A DNA stretch of 64,000 bases from Brevibacillus parabrevis (GTDB taxonomy: Bacteria > Bacillota > Bacilli > Brevibacillales > Brevibacillaceae): contig NZ_RHHV01000012.1 in NCBI RefSeq assembly GCF_003710905.1, forward strand, positions 62,001 to 126,000, read 5' to 3'. The notes below the pieces were generated by a model. That model was given only the letters and a program-made list of their open reading frames with translations, made no database searches and was not told the DNA's origin. Both the position numbers and the translations under genes were made by a program. Shown here in pieces: positions 17,050-24,666 of the stretch. Numbering within the stretch: the first letter of the stretch is position 1; each line of letters starts with the position of its first letter.

Positions 17050-18486
17050 ATGAAGACGATAAACCACGGACAGCACCATCGGGAGGTTCAGCTCGGCTCT
17101 GGCTCCGTGCATGTGTTTGCCAACGATGAAGTGTTTGCCAGCTTTGGGGAACGCGTATACGAGATGGCAGAGCACAATCTGCGCATCCCGCGCAATGTGT
17201 ATTTTTCTTACACGCCGGATGCCCATGTCGGAATTGGAACATGCATTGGGACGACTGCGGTCTGGAATATGCACGACGGATTTGTGTCACCGTCGATTGT
17301 CGGTTCGGATATCGGCTGCGGCATGCGTGTGCATATGACGCCGCTGCACCGGGACGACTTGCAGGACAAAAATTTGAAGCGGAAGCTGATCGAGGCGATA
17401 GAAGCGTACGTGCCGACCTCTGAGCGCGGACAAACGGACTTTACAGACATTTCGATCGAGGAAGTCGTAAAGCATGGACTGAACGGACTGCCGGCTGCTT
17501 ATTTGGCGAAGCCGACAGGCGAGCCGGGAGAAGTGAGCCGATCGCTTACACACGTGGAAAAGCATACATTTGCCTTCGATCATGCGGCGTTGGCACACAT
17601 TCCGGCCAAGTCGTGGCAGCGGGCGTGGGGTCAGCTCGGAACATTGGGGGGAGGAAATCACTTCATTGAAATCCAGGCGATCGAAATCGCGGAAGAAAAC
17701 CGGGAGATCGCCACAGAATGGGGCTTGTTCGACGGGCAAGTCGTGATCATGATCCACTCTGGCTCCCGCGCCTGGGGAGCGACGCTGGGAAGAGATTACA
17801 CGAAAAGCTTCAAGGAAGCGATGTTCAAATGGGGGATCGAGAACCCGGAGCCGAATCTGGTTTACGCGCCAATCGAGACGGCGGAAGGGCAAAGATACTT
17901 GAACCTGATGTACTCGGCGTTGAACTACGCCGTTACGAACCGCCATCTGATCGGCTACTCCGTGGAACGGGCTTTTCAGGATGTGCTGGGAAAAGACTTT
18001 TCGACCCCGGTGCTGTACGATTTGATGCACAACTACGCCCTTCAGGAGTATCACCGCAACACGCCGATGCTGATCCACCGCAAAGGGGCGACCAAGGCGC
18101 TTCCGGCAGGCCACTTCCAAAATCCGAAGGCGTACAAAAAGACCGGGCATCCGGCGCTGATCCCAGGCTCGATGGGAACATCTTCCTACATTATGGTAGG
18201 GGCAGACAGCGGAGCGAAAAACTTTTACTCGATCTGCCATGGCGCAGGACGCGTGCGCTCCCGCAAGGCTACGAAAGAAATCGTGACGATTGATCAGTTC
18301 GAGCGCGCCTTGCGGGTAGGCGAGGATGACGAAATCATGGTCAATCACCGCTCGCTCGCAGCGATTTTGGATGAATGTCCGCAAGCTTACAAAGACGTGG
18401 ATCAAATTATCGATTCCGTCGTCGGGGCAAAATTGGCGTCTGTCGTAGCCAAATGCAAGCCGCTGATCGCAATCAAAGGGGTATAA
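17050..18486 (+). CDS. rtcB: RtcB-family RNA ligase
   Basis: A 478-residue GTP-dependent ligase that joins RNA 2',3'-cyclic phosphate or 3'-phosphate ends to 5'-OH ends. Recognisable features are the N-terminal YTPDAHVGIGT, the metal-binding SDIGCGMR motif, LGTLGGGNHFIEI, and late HGAGRVRSRKAT with the residues expected around the guanylated His. Length is normal. It is divergent from two WYL regulators, a neighbour pattern consistent with an inducible RNA-repair or tRNA-repair unit. No archease or rtcA is adjacent. ATG 17050 follows GAGAGGAG. Confidence 0.93.
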   Translation: MKTINHGQHHREVQLGSGSVHVFANDEVFASFGERVYEMAEHNLRIPRNVYFSYTPDAHVGIGTCIGTTAVWNMHDGFVSPSIVGSDIGCGMRVHMTPLHRDDLQDKNLKRKLIEAIEAYVPTSERGQTDFTDISIEEVVKHGLNGLPAAYLAKPTGEPGEVSRSLTHVEKHTFAFDHAALAHIPAKSWQRAWGQLGTLGGGNHFIEIQAIEIAEENREIATEWGLFDGQVVIMIHSGSRAWGATLGRDYTKSFKEAMFKWGIENPEPNLVYAPIETAEGQRYLNLMYSALNYAVTNRHLIGYSVERAFQDVLGKDFSTPVLYDLMHNYALQEYHRNTPMLIHRKGATKALPAGHFQNPKAYKKTGHPALIPGSMGTSSYIMVGADSGAKNFYSICHGAGRVRSRKATKEIVTIDQFERALRVGEDDEIMVNHRSLAAILDECPQAYKDVDQIIDSVVGAKLASVVAKCKPLIAIKGV

Positions 18487-18490
18487 GAAG

Positions 18491-18525
18491 AGGTGGTTCC
18501 CGGTGTCGCGCGGGGGCCATCTTTT
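18491..18525 (+). terminator. Terminator after rtcB
   Basis: A 12-pair stem AGGTGGTTCCCG / CGGGGGCCATCT (with G-U pairs) and T4. It separates rtcB from the next gene, though read-through is possible. Confidence 0.65.
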
Positions 18526-18621
18526 GATTTTTCCAAAATAGGTTCGAATGTAACATAAATTGCATGGCTTGTGCAACCGATATCAAAAAGGAGACATTAT
18601 AGGGGAGATAGGGGAACAAAT

Positions 18622-19230
18622 ATGGCTACATACTATTACTTCACCTGCCAAAAGTGCCGAACCCGGGGGGGAGTTTTCGGCGAACAGCCTTGGGGGTGGG
18701 GGAACTTTGACATGATCGAGTCCTTCAAGTTTCTGGCCCATCACATCCGCACTTGCGGGGAGGATTCCATCCGCGTCATCTCGGAAGATGTGGACGAATA
18801 CGTCGATCAGTTGCATGGAGAATACAACACCTTCCTGGAAGAGACGAAGCATATTTTCCCGCATTCCAAAGATTGGGAGTTTCTTGATCGGTGGAAATCG
18901 CTCAAAGTCGAGGAATTGAAGGAAAAATGGGTAGAGGAAAACCGGATCGCGCATCCGGATGAACGTTTGAAGATTTGCGGTACGCTGGAGGACTTTGAAA
19001 TTTTGCAGCAGCGGGCGGGGCGCATTTCTTTTTTGGCAAAGGTGCGGGACGATACGGACACGCTCTGGAAGGTGGTTGCCAGCTCGCCTGAATTGCCTGT
19101 CTTGCATCATTCCTATATCATCATAGGAGTAAGACAGGATCATCCGGAGCTGGGGAAAATCGTGGAAGTGTTCAAGATGGTTCCCCGCTCTGTAGATAGG
19201 AAAGAGAGGGAAGGCGAACGTGAAGCTTGA
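18622..19230 (+). CDS. Conserved hypothetical protein with CxxC pair
   Basis: A 202-residue soluble protein I do not recognise. The N-terminus carries [11 protein letters not shown], a possible metal-binding CxxC, and another Cys at residue 41 (HIRTCGED). The middle is strongly helical and charged. ATG 18622 follows AGGGGAGATAGGGG. It sits downstream of rtcB and its end overlaps the thiM start by 11 bases, suggesting coupling to thiM. A role tied to either neighbour is unproven. Confidence 0.72.
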   Translation: MATYYYFTCQKCRTRGGVFGEQPWGWGNFDMIESFKFLAHHIRTCGEDSIRVISEDVDEYVDQLHGEYNTFLEETKHIFPHSKDWEFLDRWKSLKVEELKEKWVEENRIAHPDERLKICGTLEDFEILQQRAGRISFLAKVRDDTDTLWKVVASSPELPVLHHSYIIIGVRQDHPELGKIVEVFKMVPRSVDRKEREGEREA

Positions 19231-20032
19231 AGCGATCAGTGAACTGCTTGAAAAAGTACGGGAGCGCAATCCGCTTGTGCACAACATCACCAACGTTGTC
19301 GTGACCAACTTTACAGCCAATGGCTTGCTCGCGCTCGGAGCATCTCCCGTCATGGCTTATGCGAAGCAAGAAGTGGCGGACATGGCGAAAATCGCCGGAT
19401 CACTCGTCCTGAACATGGGCACCTTGAGCGAGCGGGAAGTAAAGGCGATGCTGATTGCGGGCAAATCGGCCAATCAGCACCACGTTCCGGTCTTGTTCGA
19501 TCCGGTAGGCGCAGGAGCAACCCCGTATCGAACCGAAACGGCACAAAAAATCGTGCGCGAGCTAGATATCGCCCTGGTTCGCGGAAATGCGGCGGAGATT
19601 GCCAACGTCATCGGGGAATCGTGGGAGATTAAAGGCGTGGACGCAGGCGAGGCAGGCGGAGATGTCGCTTCGCTCGCCAAAGCAGCTGCCGAGAAGCTGG
19701 AGACGGTAGTGGCGATCACGGGCAAGGTGGATGTCATTTCAGATGGCAGTACGGTGTACGCCATCGACAACGGCCATCCGATCTTGACCAAAGTGACGGG
19801 AACAGGCTGCCTGTTGACTTCCGTCATGGGGGCTTTTGCCGCTGTTGCCGAAAACACGTTGGCGGCGGGGGCTGCTGCGCTCGTCGCATACGGTGTGGCT
19901 GCGCAAAAAGCAGCGGAAAAATCGGCGGCAGACGGTCCGGGCAGCTTCCAGATTCAGTTTTTGGATGCGCTGTCCTCCGTATCGGCCGACGATATCCATC
20001 GGCTGGGCAAGATCGAACAGCATAAGCTGTAA
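19220..20032 (+). CDS. thiM: Hydroxyethylthiazole kinase
   Basis: A 270-residue ribokinase-fold enzyme that phosphorylates 4-methyl-5-(2-hydroxyethyl)thiazole in thiamine salvage. Signatures include [32 protein letters not shown] and the catalytic Cys region [10 protein letters not shown]. It starts at GTG 19220 behind GAGAGGGAAGG, inside the end of the upstream hypothetical gene. No TPP riboswitch or other thi genes are near, so expression seems to rely on the upstream transcript. Confidence 0.95.
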   Translation: MKLEAISELLEKVRERNPLVHNITNVVVTNFTANGLLALGASPVMAYAKQEVADMAKIAGSLVLNMGTLSEREVKAMLIAGKSANQHHVPVLFDPVGAGATPYRTETAQKIVRELDIALVRGNAAEIANVIGESWEIKGVDAGEAGGDVASLAKAAAEKLETVVAITGKVDVISDGSTVYAIDNGHPILTKVTGTGCLLTSVMGAFAAVAENTLAAGAAALVAYGVAAQKAAEKSAADGPGSFQIQFLDALSSVSADDIHRLGKIEQHKL

Positions 20033-20158
20033 GAACCGAAAGCAGACTCGTCGCTGTTCGGAAGCCGAGAAGCCGGATTTTGGCAGCAAGTTGCCTTGGG
20101 TGGGGCGGGAAGAGCAGCTTCTTCCCGTCTCACCGCTTGGGCATGTGCTTTTGGGAAT

Positions 20159-20184
20159 GAAAAAATCCCCTGTTTTCCAGGGGA
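20159..20184 (-). terminator. Leftward terminator of the small gene at 20214-20417
   Basis: Reading the minus strand, TCCCCTG...CAGGGGA forms a stem followed by T6. Its position 30 bases beyond the small gene's stop supports that gene. Confidence 0.75.
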
Positions 20185-20213
20185 CGAAAATGATCGCGAC
20201 TGTATGGCTATGA

Positions 20214-20417
20214 TTAGGCTAGATAAGTTAGGGCGTAGCTGTAATTTCGCAGCGTATAGCATAAGAGCTTCTTTTGGTGCTCCGAGAGCGCTAGGAATAC
20301 AAATTCTACTTGATCATTTTCAAACTTGCGGACGTAAAAGCAGGAAATCCCATGGCAGATCACTTCTCTTTTAAGCGACAGTGCAGCACGGGCGTCGGTG
20401 CATATGTGTACTTCCAC
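20214..20417 (-). CDS. Small orphan protein (67 aa)
   Basis: GTG start at 20417 with AGGAGG about 9 bases upstream, open for 67 residues and followed by a good terminator. Sequence begins VEVHICTDARAALSLKREVI and contains four Cys, with aromatic and basic residues toward the end (RNYSYALTYLA). No membrane segment or signal peptide. I know no family. Ribosome site plus terminator make it a credible gene despite its size. Confidence 0.6.
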   Translation of the reverse strand: MEVHICTDARAALSLKREVICHGISCFYVRKFENDQVEFVFLALSEHQKKLLCYTLRNYSYALTYLA

Positions 20418-20553
20418 GGCGTGTAACCTCCTTGGACATTCAATAGAGTACCAAAAAAAGCCAAGGAAAATCACGGGAAATATGGCGGAATTATGTCCAA
20501 GTAGTTACCGTTTTTTGTATAAAGAATGATAAGAATGACAATTCGTAAAAAGG

Positions 20554-20838
20554 CTACTTCATGTCGTCAGGAATACACTTCGATCGGGAAAAATAGGCGG
20601 AAATCATCGCAGCCATCCTGCCTTTTTCCGTGCTCATATCGATCTTGTCCTGCAAACAGCGCAGCAGCTCCTGATCGCAGCTGCACGAAAAGTAGCCGCG
20701 CTTCTGGTAGCAGTAGTCATGTTTTTTGCAGCAACGGTCGATATCGTCGATAGGGGCGCCTGGTCCAGAGCAGCCTGGCCCGCACCAATTTCCGTACAAA
20801 CAAGGGATACGTCTTGCCCGCCGTCGTCTTCTGCCCAC
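20554..20838 (-). CDS. Small Cys-rich protein with phospholipase A2 active-site motif
   Basis: A 94-residue protein starting at GTG 20838 behind GGAG. After an Arg-rich N-terminus it shows [13 protein letters not shown], resembling the Ca-binding loop, and [14 protein letters not shown], which matches the CCxxHDxCY catalytic helix of secreted phospholipase A2 and the parvovirus-VP1-like PLA2 families. Seven or more Cys could form disulfides. No signal peptide is visible; the RRRRRARR head is unusual and may bind nucleic acid or membrane. Similar small proteins occur in spore-formers, but function is unproven. Confidence 0.75.
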   Translation of the reverse strand: MGRRRRRARRIPCLYGNWCGPGCSGPGAPIDDIDRCCKKHDYCYQKRGYFSCSCDQELLRCLQDKIDMSTEKGRMAAMISAYFSRSKCIPDDMK

Positions 20839-20965
20839 CTGTCATCACTCCGCAACATAGATGATTACTGGTAGCATATTGGCGGAGGGAGAAACTTGCT
20901 TTAGGCAATTCCCACAAATTTTAAAATATATCTTGTAATCGTTTGCTAGATATGATAGATTAATT

Positions 20966-20992
20966 CTTGCCTGAGCTGTACAGCTCGGCAAG
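20966..20992 (+). other. Strong hairpin directly before tRNA-Ser
   Basis: CTTGCC-T-GAGCTGT pairs fully with ACAGCTCGGCAAG apart from one bulged T. It ends 10 bases before the tRNA and is probably a leader hairpin or processing element; it could also terminate leftward RNA. Confidence 0.5.
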
Positions 20993-21002
20993 TGATACAG
21001 AT

Positions 21003-21095
21003 GGATGGATGTCCGAGCGGCCGAAGGAGCACGATTGGAAATCGTGTAGGCGGGGTCGACCCGTCTCGTGGGTTCAAATCCCACTCCATCCGCCA
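21003..21095 (+). tRNA. tRNA-Ser (GGA)
   Basis: Acceptor GGATGGA pairs with TCCATCC; anticodon GGA in TTGGAAA; long variable arm as expected for Ser; CCA is encoded. Confidence 0.95.
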
Positions 21096-21099
21096 TCTT

Positions 21100-21173
21100 G
21101 GCCCGTTGGTGAAGCGGTTTAACACAGCAGCCTTTCACGCTGTCATACAGGGGTTCGAATCCCCTACGGGTCA
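21100..21173 (+). tRNA. tRNA-Glu (TTC)
   Basis: Acceptor GGCCCGT pairs with ACGGGTC (one G-U); anticodon TTC in CTTTCAC; TTCGAAT in the T loop. CCA is not encoded. It starts 4 bases after tRNA-Ser. Confidence 0.93.
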
Positions 21174-21177
21174 CTTA

Positions 21178-21219
21178 GAAGCCCAACAACTGGTTGGGGC
21201 CCCGGCGAAAGTCGGGGTA
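21178..21219 (+). other. Double-hairpin spacer in the tRNA operon
   Basis: Between tRNA-Glu and tRNA-Val, CCAAC-aact-GTTGG and CCCCG-gcgaaagt-CGGGG form two adjacent stems. They are probably processing spacers of the polycistronic precursor; there is no T run, so they should not terminate. Confidence 0.5.
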
Positions 21220-21223
21220 TTGT

Positions 21224-21299
21224 GGAGGCTTAGCTCAGCTGGGAGAGCATCTGCCTTACAAGCAGAGGGTCGGCGGTTCGATCCCGTCAGCCTCCACCA
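21224..21299 (+). tRNA. tRNA-Val (TAC)
   Basis: Acceptor GGAGGCT pairs with AGCCTCC; anticodon TAC in CTTACAA; CCA is encoded. Confidence 0.95.
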
Positions 21300-21308
21300 T
21301 TTTCATAC

Positions 21309-21392
21309 GCGGTCGTGGCGGAATTGGCAGACGCGCTAGATTCAGGTTCTAGTGGTGGCAACACCGTGGAGGTTCAAGTCCTCTCGACCGCA
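21309..21392 (+). tRNA. tRNA-Leu (CAG)
   Basis: Acceptor GCGGTCG pairs with CGACCGC; anticodon CAG in TTCAGGT; long variable arm as expected for Leu; CCA is not encoded. Confidence 0.94.
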
Positions 21393-21406
21393 TCGCTTTA
21401 TCAATG

Positions 21407-21450
21407 AAAGGTTCTTGTTCTGCTGTTTCTGGCAGAACAGGAGCCTTTTT
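21407..21450 (+). terminator. Terminator of the first tRNA operon
   Basis: Stem AAAGGTTCTTGTTCTGC / GCAGAACAGGAGCCTTT followed by T5. Confidence 0.88.
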
Positions 21451-21557
21451 GCTATTTCCAAATCATGTACAAGCATTTGGCCATGCAAAACAAAAATCCC
21501 ATCCATACAGAAAAAGGAGCCGGGGACCAGCCTCCGACTCCTTTTCGCTTTTGCCGA

Positions 21558-22562
21558 TTATGACCCTGGCCGTTTGCGCCTGAACAAGAGATACAGGAAA
21601 AACGGAGCGCCCACTCCGGCGGTAAATACGCCCGCAGGAATATCGAGCGGCAAAAACAGCATTCGTCCCGCCAGATCGGCAAGCAGCAGCACGATTGCGC
21701 CGATGAGCGCTGCCGTCGGGATGACGATTCCGTAGCGATTGCCGACGAGCTTTCTCGCCATATGCGGGGCAAGCAGGCCGATGAAGGAGATCGTTCCGGC
21801 GATGCCGACCGCTACCCCGGCGAGGGCGACGCTGAGTAGCATCGCGGCCATTCGGCTCATCTGAAGTCTGCTGCCGAGACCGATCGCTGTTTCTTCGCCG
21901 AGCGCCTGAATGTCCAGCTCTTTCGCATACAAGAGCGACAGCGGGATCAAAGCGACGATCCACGGCCAGATGGCCTTGATATAGCTCCAGTTCGTCCCGT
22001 ACAAGCTGCCCGTCATCCAGTTCAGCACCTGGGCTGCGAGATAGGCGGGGCCGCTCAGCAGCAAAAACATCGTCAAGGCGCTCATCGCCGTCGAGATGCC
22101 GATACCGATTAGCACGAGCCGGGACGGAGTGACTCCCTTTTTCCAGGCGAACGAGTAGTTGACCGAAGCAGCGGCGAATGCCCCTGCGATCGCGATGATC
22201 GGCACGTAATGAATACTGTAGCTGGTAAAGGCGGTCATAAAAGCGACCACCGCTACCGAAGCGCCGCCCGTAACGCCGAGCAGGTCCGGAGAAGCGAGCG
22301 GATTGCGGATCACTCCTTGCAGCAGGCTGCCGGAAACAGCCAATGCCGCGCCGATCAGGAGCGCCGCTACGATGCGTGGCAAACGAAACTGTGTAATAAT
22401 CAGATCGCTTCCTTCGCCGTTCATGCCGACAAGCGACAGGACCACGTCCCGAATCGGAATGGACACACTGCCGAGCGACAGACAGAAGACGGCGAGGATC
22501 AAAGCCGCAACGGCAAGCGAGCTTACGATCGTCGCATTTTTCCATGTCGGACGTCTCTTCAT
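21558..22562 (-). CDS. Ferric-siderophore ABC permease (FecCD), second subunit
   Basis: Membrane permease of 334 residues with about ten helices and FecCD signatures such as RLPRIVAALLIGAALAVSG and GTISFIGLLAPHMARKL. Its ATG overlaps the stop of the upstream permease by four bases. Two different FecCD subunits plus the binding lipoprotein upstream match the FeuA-FeuB-FeuC layout of Bacillus, so this is the FeuC-like partner. No ATPase gene is adjacent; such systems often borrow a shared ATPase elsewhere. Confidence 0.9.
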   Translation of the reverse strand: MKRRPTWKNATIVSSLAVAALILAVFCLSLGSVSIPIRDVVLSLVGMNGEGSDLIITQFRLPRIVAALLIGAALAVSGSLLQGVIRNPLASPDLLGVTGGASVAVVAFMTAFTSYSIHYVPIIAIAGAFAAASVNYSFAWKKGVTPSRLVLIGIGISTAMSALTMFLLLSGPAYLAAQVLNWMTGSLYGTNWSYIKAIWPWIVALIPLSLLYAKELDIQALGEETAIGLGSRLQMSRMAAMLLSVALAGVAVGIAGTISFIGLLAPHMARKLVGNRYGIVIPTAALIGAIVLLLADLAGRMLFLPLDIPAGVFTAGVGAPFFLYLLFRRKRPGS

Positions 22563-23554
22563 GACTTCCTCCTTCTCGCCACGAAGATCAGGAACGGAAC
22601 GCCGATCAGCGCCGTCGCCACGCCGACCGGGACTTCTTTCGGCATAAGGACGAAGCGCGCGGCGAGGTCAGCCGCTACCAGCAAAATCGCTCCGGTCAAG
22701 GCGCTGTAAGGAAGCAGCCAGCGGTGATCGCTGCCTACCGCGTATCGGCACAGATGCGGCACGATGAGTCCGACGAAGGCGATCGGTCCCGCCGCCGCTA
22801 CGGAGCTGCCAGCCAGAAGGACGACTGCGAGCGCGGAGGCGGCCCGGATCAGTGTCAGCCGCTGACCGAGCGACTTGGCGTTGTCGTCGCCTAGCGCCAG
22901 CACATTGAGGGAGCCTGCGATCAGCATTGCGAGGAGCCAGCCGACGCACAAGTACGGCAGGACGAACAGCAGATGGCCCAGCTCTCGACCCGATACAGAG
23001 CCGATCATCCAGAGCAGCGCCGTTTCCAGCGAATGCTTGTGAATGAGCATAATCCCTGAGGTGACCGAGGACGCGAAGGCAGCAACAGCCGCCCCGGCCA
23101 GCGTCAGCTTGATCGGCTCGAAACCGCCGCCCCCCTGCATGCTCAGCGTATATACGAACAAGGAAGTTATCGCCGCTCCGCCGAGCGCGATCCAGATCAT
23201 GCTGCTCATCGGCAGGGACGATCCGGTTAAGGCAAGTCCGATAACGATAAACAGAACGGCACCGGAATTGATCCCGAGCAGAGAAGGCGAGGCTATCGGG
23301 TTTTTCGTCAGCACCTGCATGATCGCTCCGGCAACGGCCAAGCTCGCTCCGACGGCGGCGGCGATCAGCGCCCGGGGAACACGCGTAGTCGTCACGATCA
23401 GATGCTCGTTGGAGCCGTCAAACTGTGTATAGGCGAGCCAGATGTCGCGGAGGCCGAATTGTTGCAGCCCGAACAGGACGCTGGCCAGCATCCCGAGCAG
23501 AAGGATCACACATCCGACGGCAAGCCCGATCCATTTTCGCTTGCGACTTTGCAT
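22559..23554 (-). CDS. Ferric-siderophore ABC permease (FecCD), first subunit
   Basis: Membrane permease of 331 residues with about ten helices; signatures RVPRALIAAAVGASLAVAG and GPIAFVGLIVPHLCR. I placed the start at ATG 23554; GTG 23557 is nearer to GGTGAAGGA and equally possible. It pairs with the following FecCD gene to form a heterodimeric channel and follows the binding lipoprotein by 89 bases. Expression should depend on the Fur-controlled promoter upstream of the lipoprotein (24691-24746). Confidence 0.9.
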   Translation of the reverse strand: MQSRKRKWIGLAVGCVILLLGMLASVLFGLQQFGLRDIWLAYTQFDGSNEHLIVTTTRVPRALIAAAVGASLAVAGAIMQVLTKNPIASPSLLGINSGAVLFIVIGLALTGSSLPMSSMIWIALGGAAITSLFVYTLSMQGGGGFEPIKLTLAGAAVAAFASSVTSGIMLIHKHSLETALLWMIGSVSGRELGHLLFVLPYLCVGWLLAMLIAGSLNVLALGDDNAKSLGQRLTLIRAASALAVVLLAGSSVAAAGPIAFVGLIVPHLCRYAVGSDHRWLLPYSALTGAILLVAADLAARFVLMPKEVPVGVATALIGVPFLIFVARRRKS

Positions 23555-23643
23555 CACTATCCCATTGTCCTTCACCTCTTTTCGTGTTCTGAACAAGAAA
23601 AAAACCGGCGTCAGCTTCAAGCCGACGCCAGCCAGCGTTTATG

Positions 23644-24666
23644 TTACTTCACTTCGAAATAAGCGGCCAACTCATCGAGCAGCAAGTTCGCCGCCTTGTA
23701 GCCGCCTGCCGAGTTCCAGATCGCCTCGTCTACCTGGATCACCTTGTTCGCTTTGGCAACGTTCAAGTTTTTGAACAGCGGGTCGTTTTTCCATTCCTCC
23801 ACAACCTTCGCCGCATCGTTTTTCCCGGCTTGCTCCGACACGAAGTAAAACATGACGTCTCCGTCCATGCTCGGGATCGTTTCCTTCGTCATCACTTCGA
23901 TGAACGAATCTTTGTCCTGAGCGGGCGGGCGAGCGATGCCGAGTTGATCGAGCAGCACCCCGGAGAATGTCTGCTTCTGGTAAATCCGCACCTGCGACGC
24001 GGAGAAGCGGACGACCGACACTTTTGTTGCCGCTTTGCTGCCCAGCTTCGCCTTCACGTCGGCAACGCGCTTGTTGAAGTCCGCCATCGCTTTTTCGCCT
24101 TCGTCCTTCTTGTTGATCGCTTCCATGTACAGCTTGAAATTGATTTGCCAGTCGCCAGCCAGGTCAGCCGCGAATATGGTCGGCGCAATCTGGTTCAACT
24201 GCTCGTATATTTTCTCCTGCCGGACTTTGTTTCCGATAATGAGATCCGGCTTCAAGCTTGCGATCATCTCGATATTCGGCTGCAACTCGTCGCCGACGAC
24301 CGTGACGTCTTGCATCTCGTCCTTGATATGGTTGTACCACGGCGAGCCGACCCACGATTGGACGGCGCCGATCGGCTTCACGCCTACAGCAAGCAGCGCT
24401 TCCGTACCTTCGTTTGTCAAAATGACGACTCTCTTCGGCGTGCCGTTCACTGTCGTTTCGCCCATCGCGTGCTTGATGACGCGGGGCGCTTCTTTATCCG
24501 ACGAAGTCTGGGACGCCGGGGCTGTCGCCTCTGTATTTTGCTGTTGTCCTGCCGTCCCGCTGGCCCCCGTACCCGGATTTGTCGTACCTCCGGAGCATGC
24601 GCTTAGCAGCAAAGCGAAGCAAAAGAGCAGTGTAACGGCTAAAGATGTTCTGGTCTTTCTACGCAT
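23644..24666 (-). CDS. Ferric-siderophore-binding lipoprotein (FeuA-like)
   Basis: Read from the internal ATG 24666 this is a 340-residue substrate-binding lipoprotein. The signal peptide has lipobox LLSAC with Cys at residue 24, then a Gly/Ser/Thr linker and a type III binding fold (RVVILTNEGTEALLAVGVKP ... VTVVGDELQPNIEMIASLKPDLIIGN). GAGAGAGGG lies upstream of the ATG, and a good promoter with a Fur box lies before that. The same frame is also the 3' part of the AraC open frame, so it might additionally be made as a fusion. Confidence 0.88.
   Translation of the reverse strand: MRRKTRTSLAVTLLFCFALLLSACSGGTTNPGTGASGTAGQQQNTEATAPASQTSSDKEAPRVIKHAMGETTVNGTPKRVVILTNEGTEALLAVGVKPIGAVQSWVGSPWYNHIKDEMQDVTVVGDELQPNIEMIASLKPDLIIGNKVRQEKIYEQLNQIAPTIFAADLAGDWQINFKLYMEAINKKDEGEKAMADFNKRVADVKAKLGSKAATKVSVVRFSASQVRIYQKQTFSGVLLDQLGIARPPAQDKDSFIEVMTKETIPSMDGDVMFYFVSEQAGKNDAAKVVEEWKNDPLFKNLNVAKANKVIQVDEAIWNSAGGYKAANLLLDELAAYFEVK

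Noticed and set aside
21178..21219. Paired hairpins between tRNA genes as an attenuator or mobile-element scar
   Set aside because: No T run, no direct repeats, and such structured spacers are common in tRNA operons.
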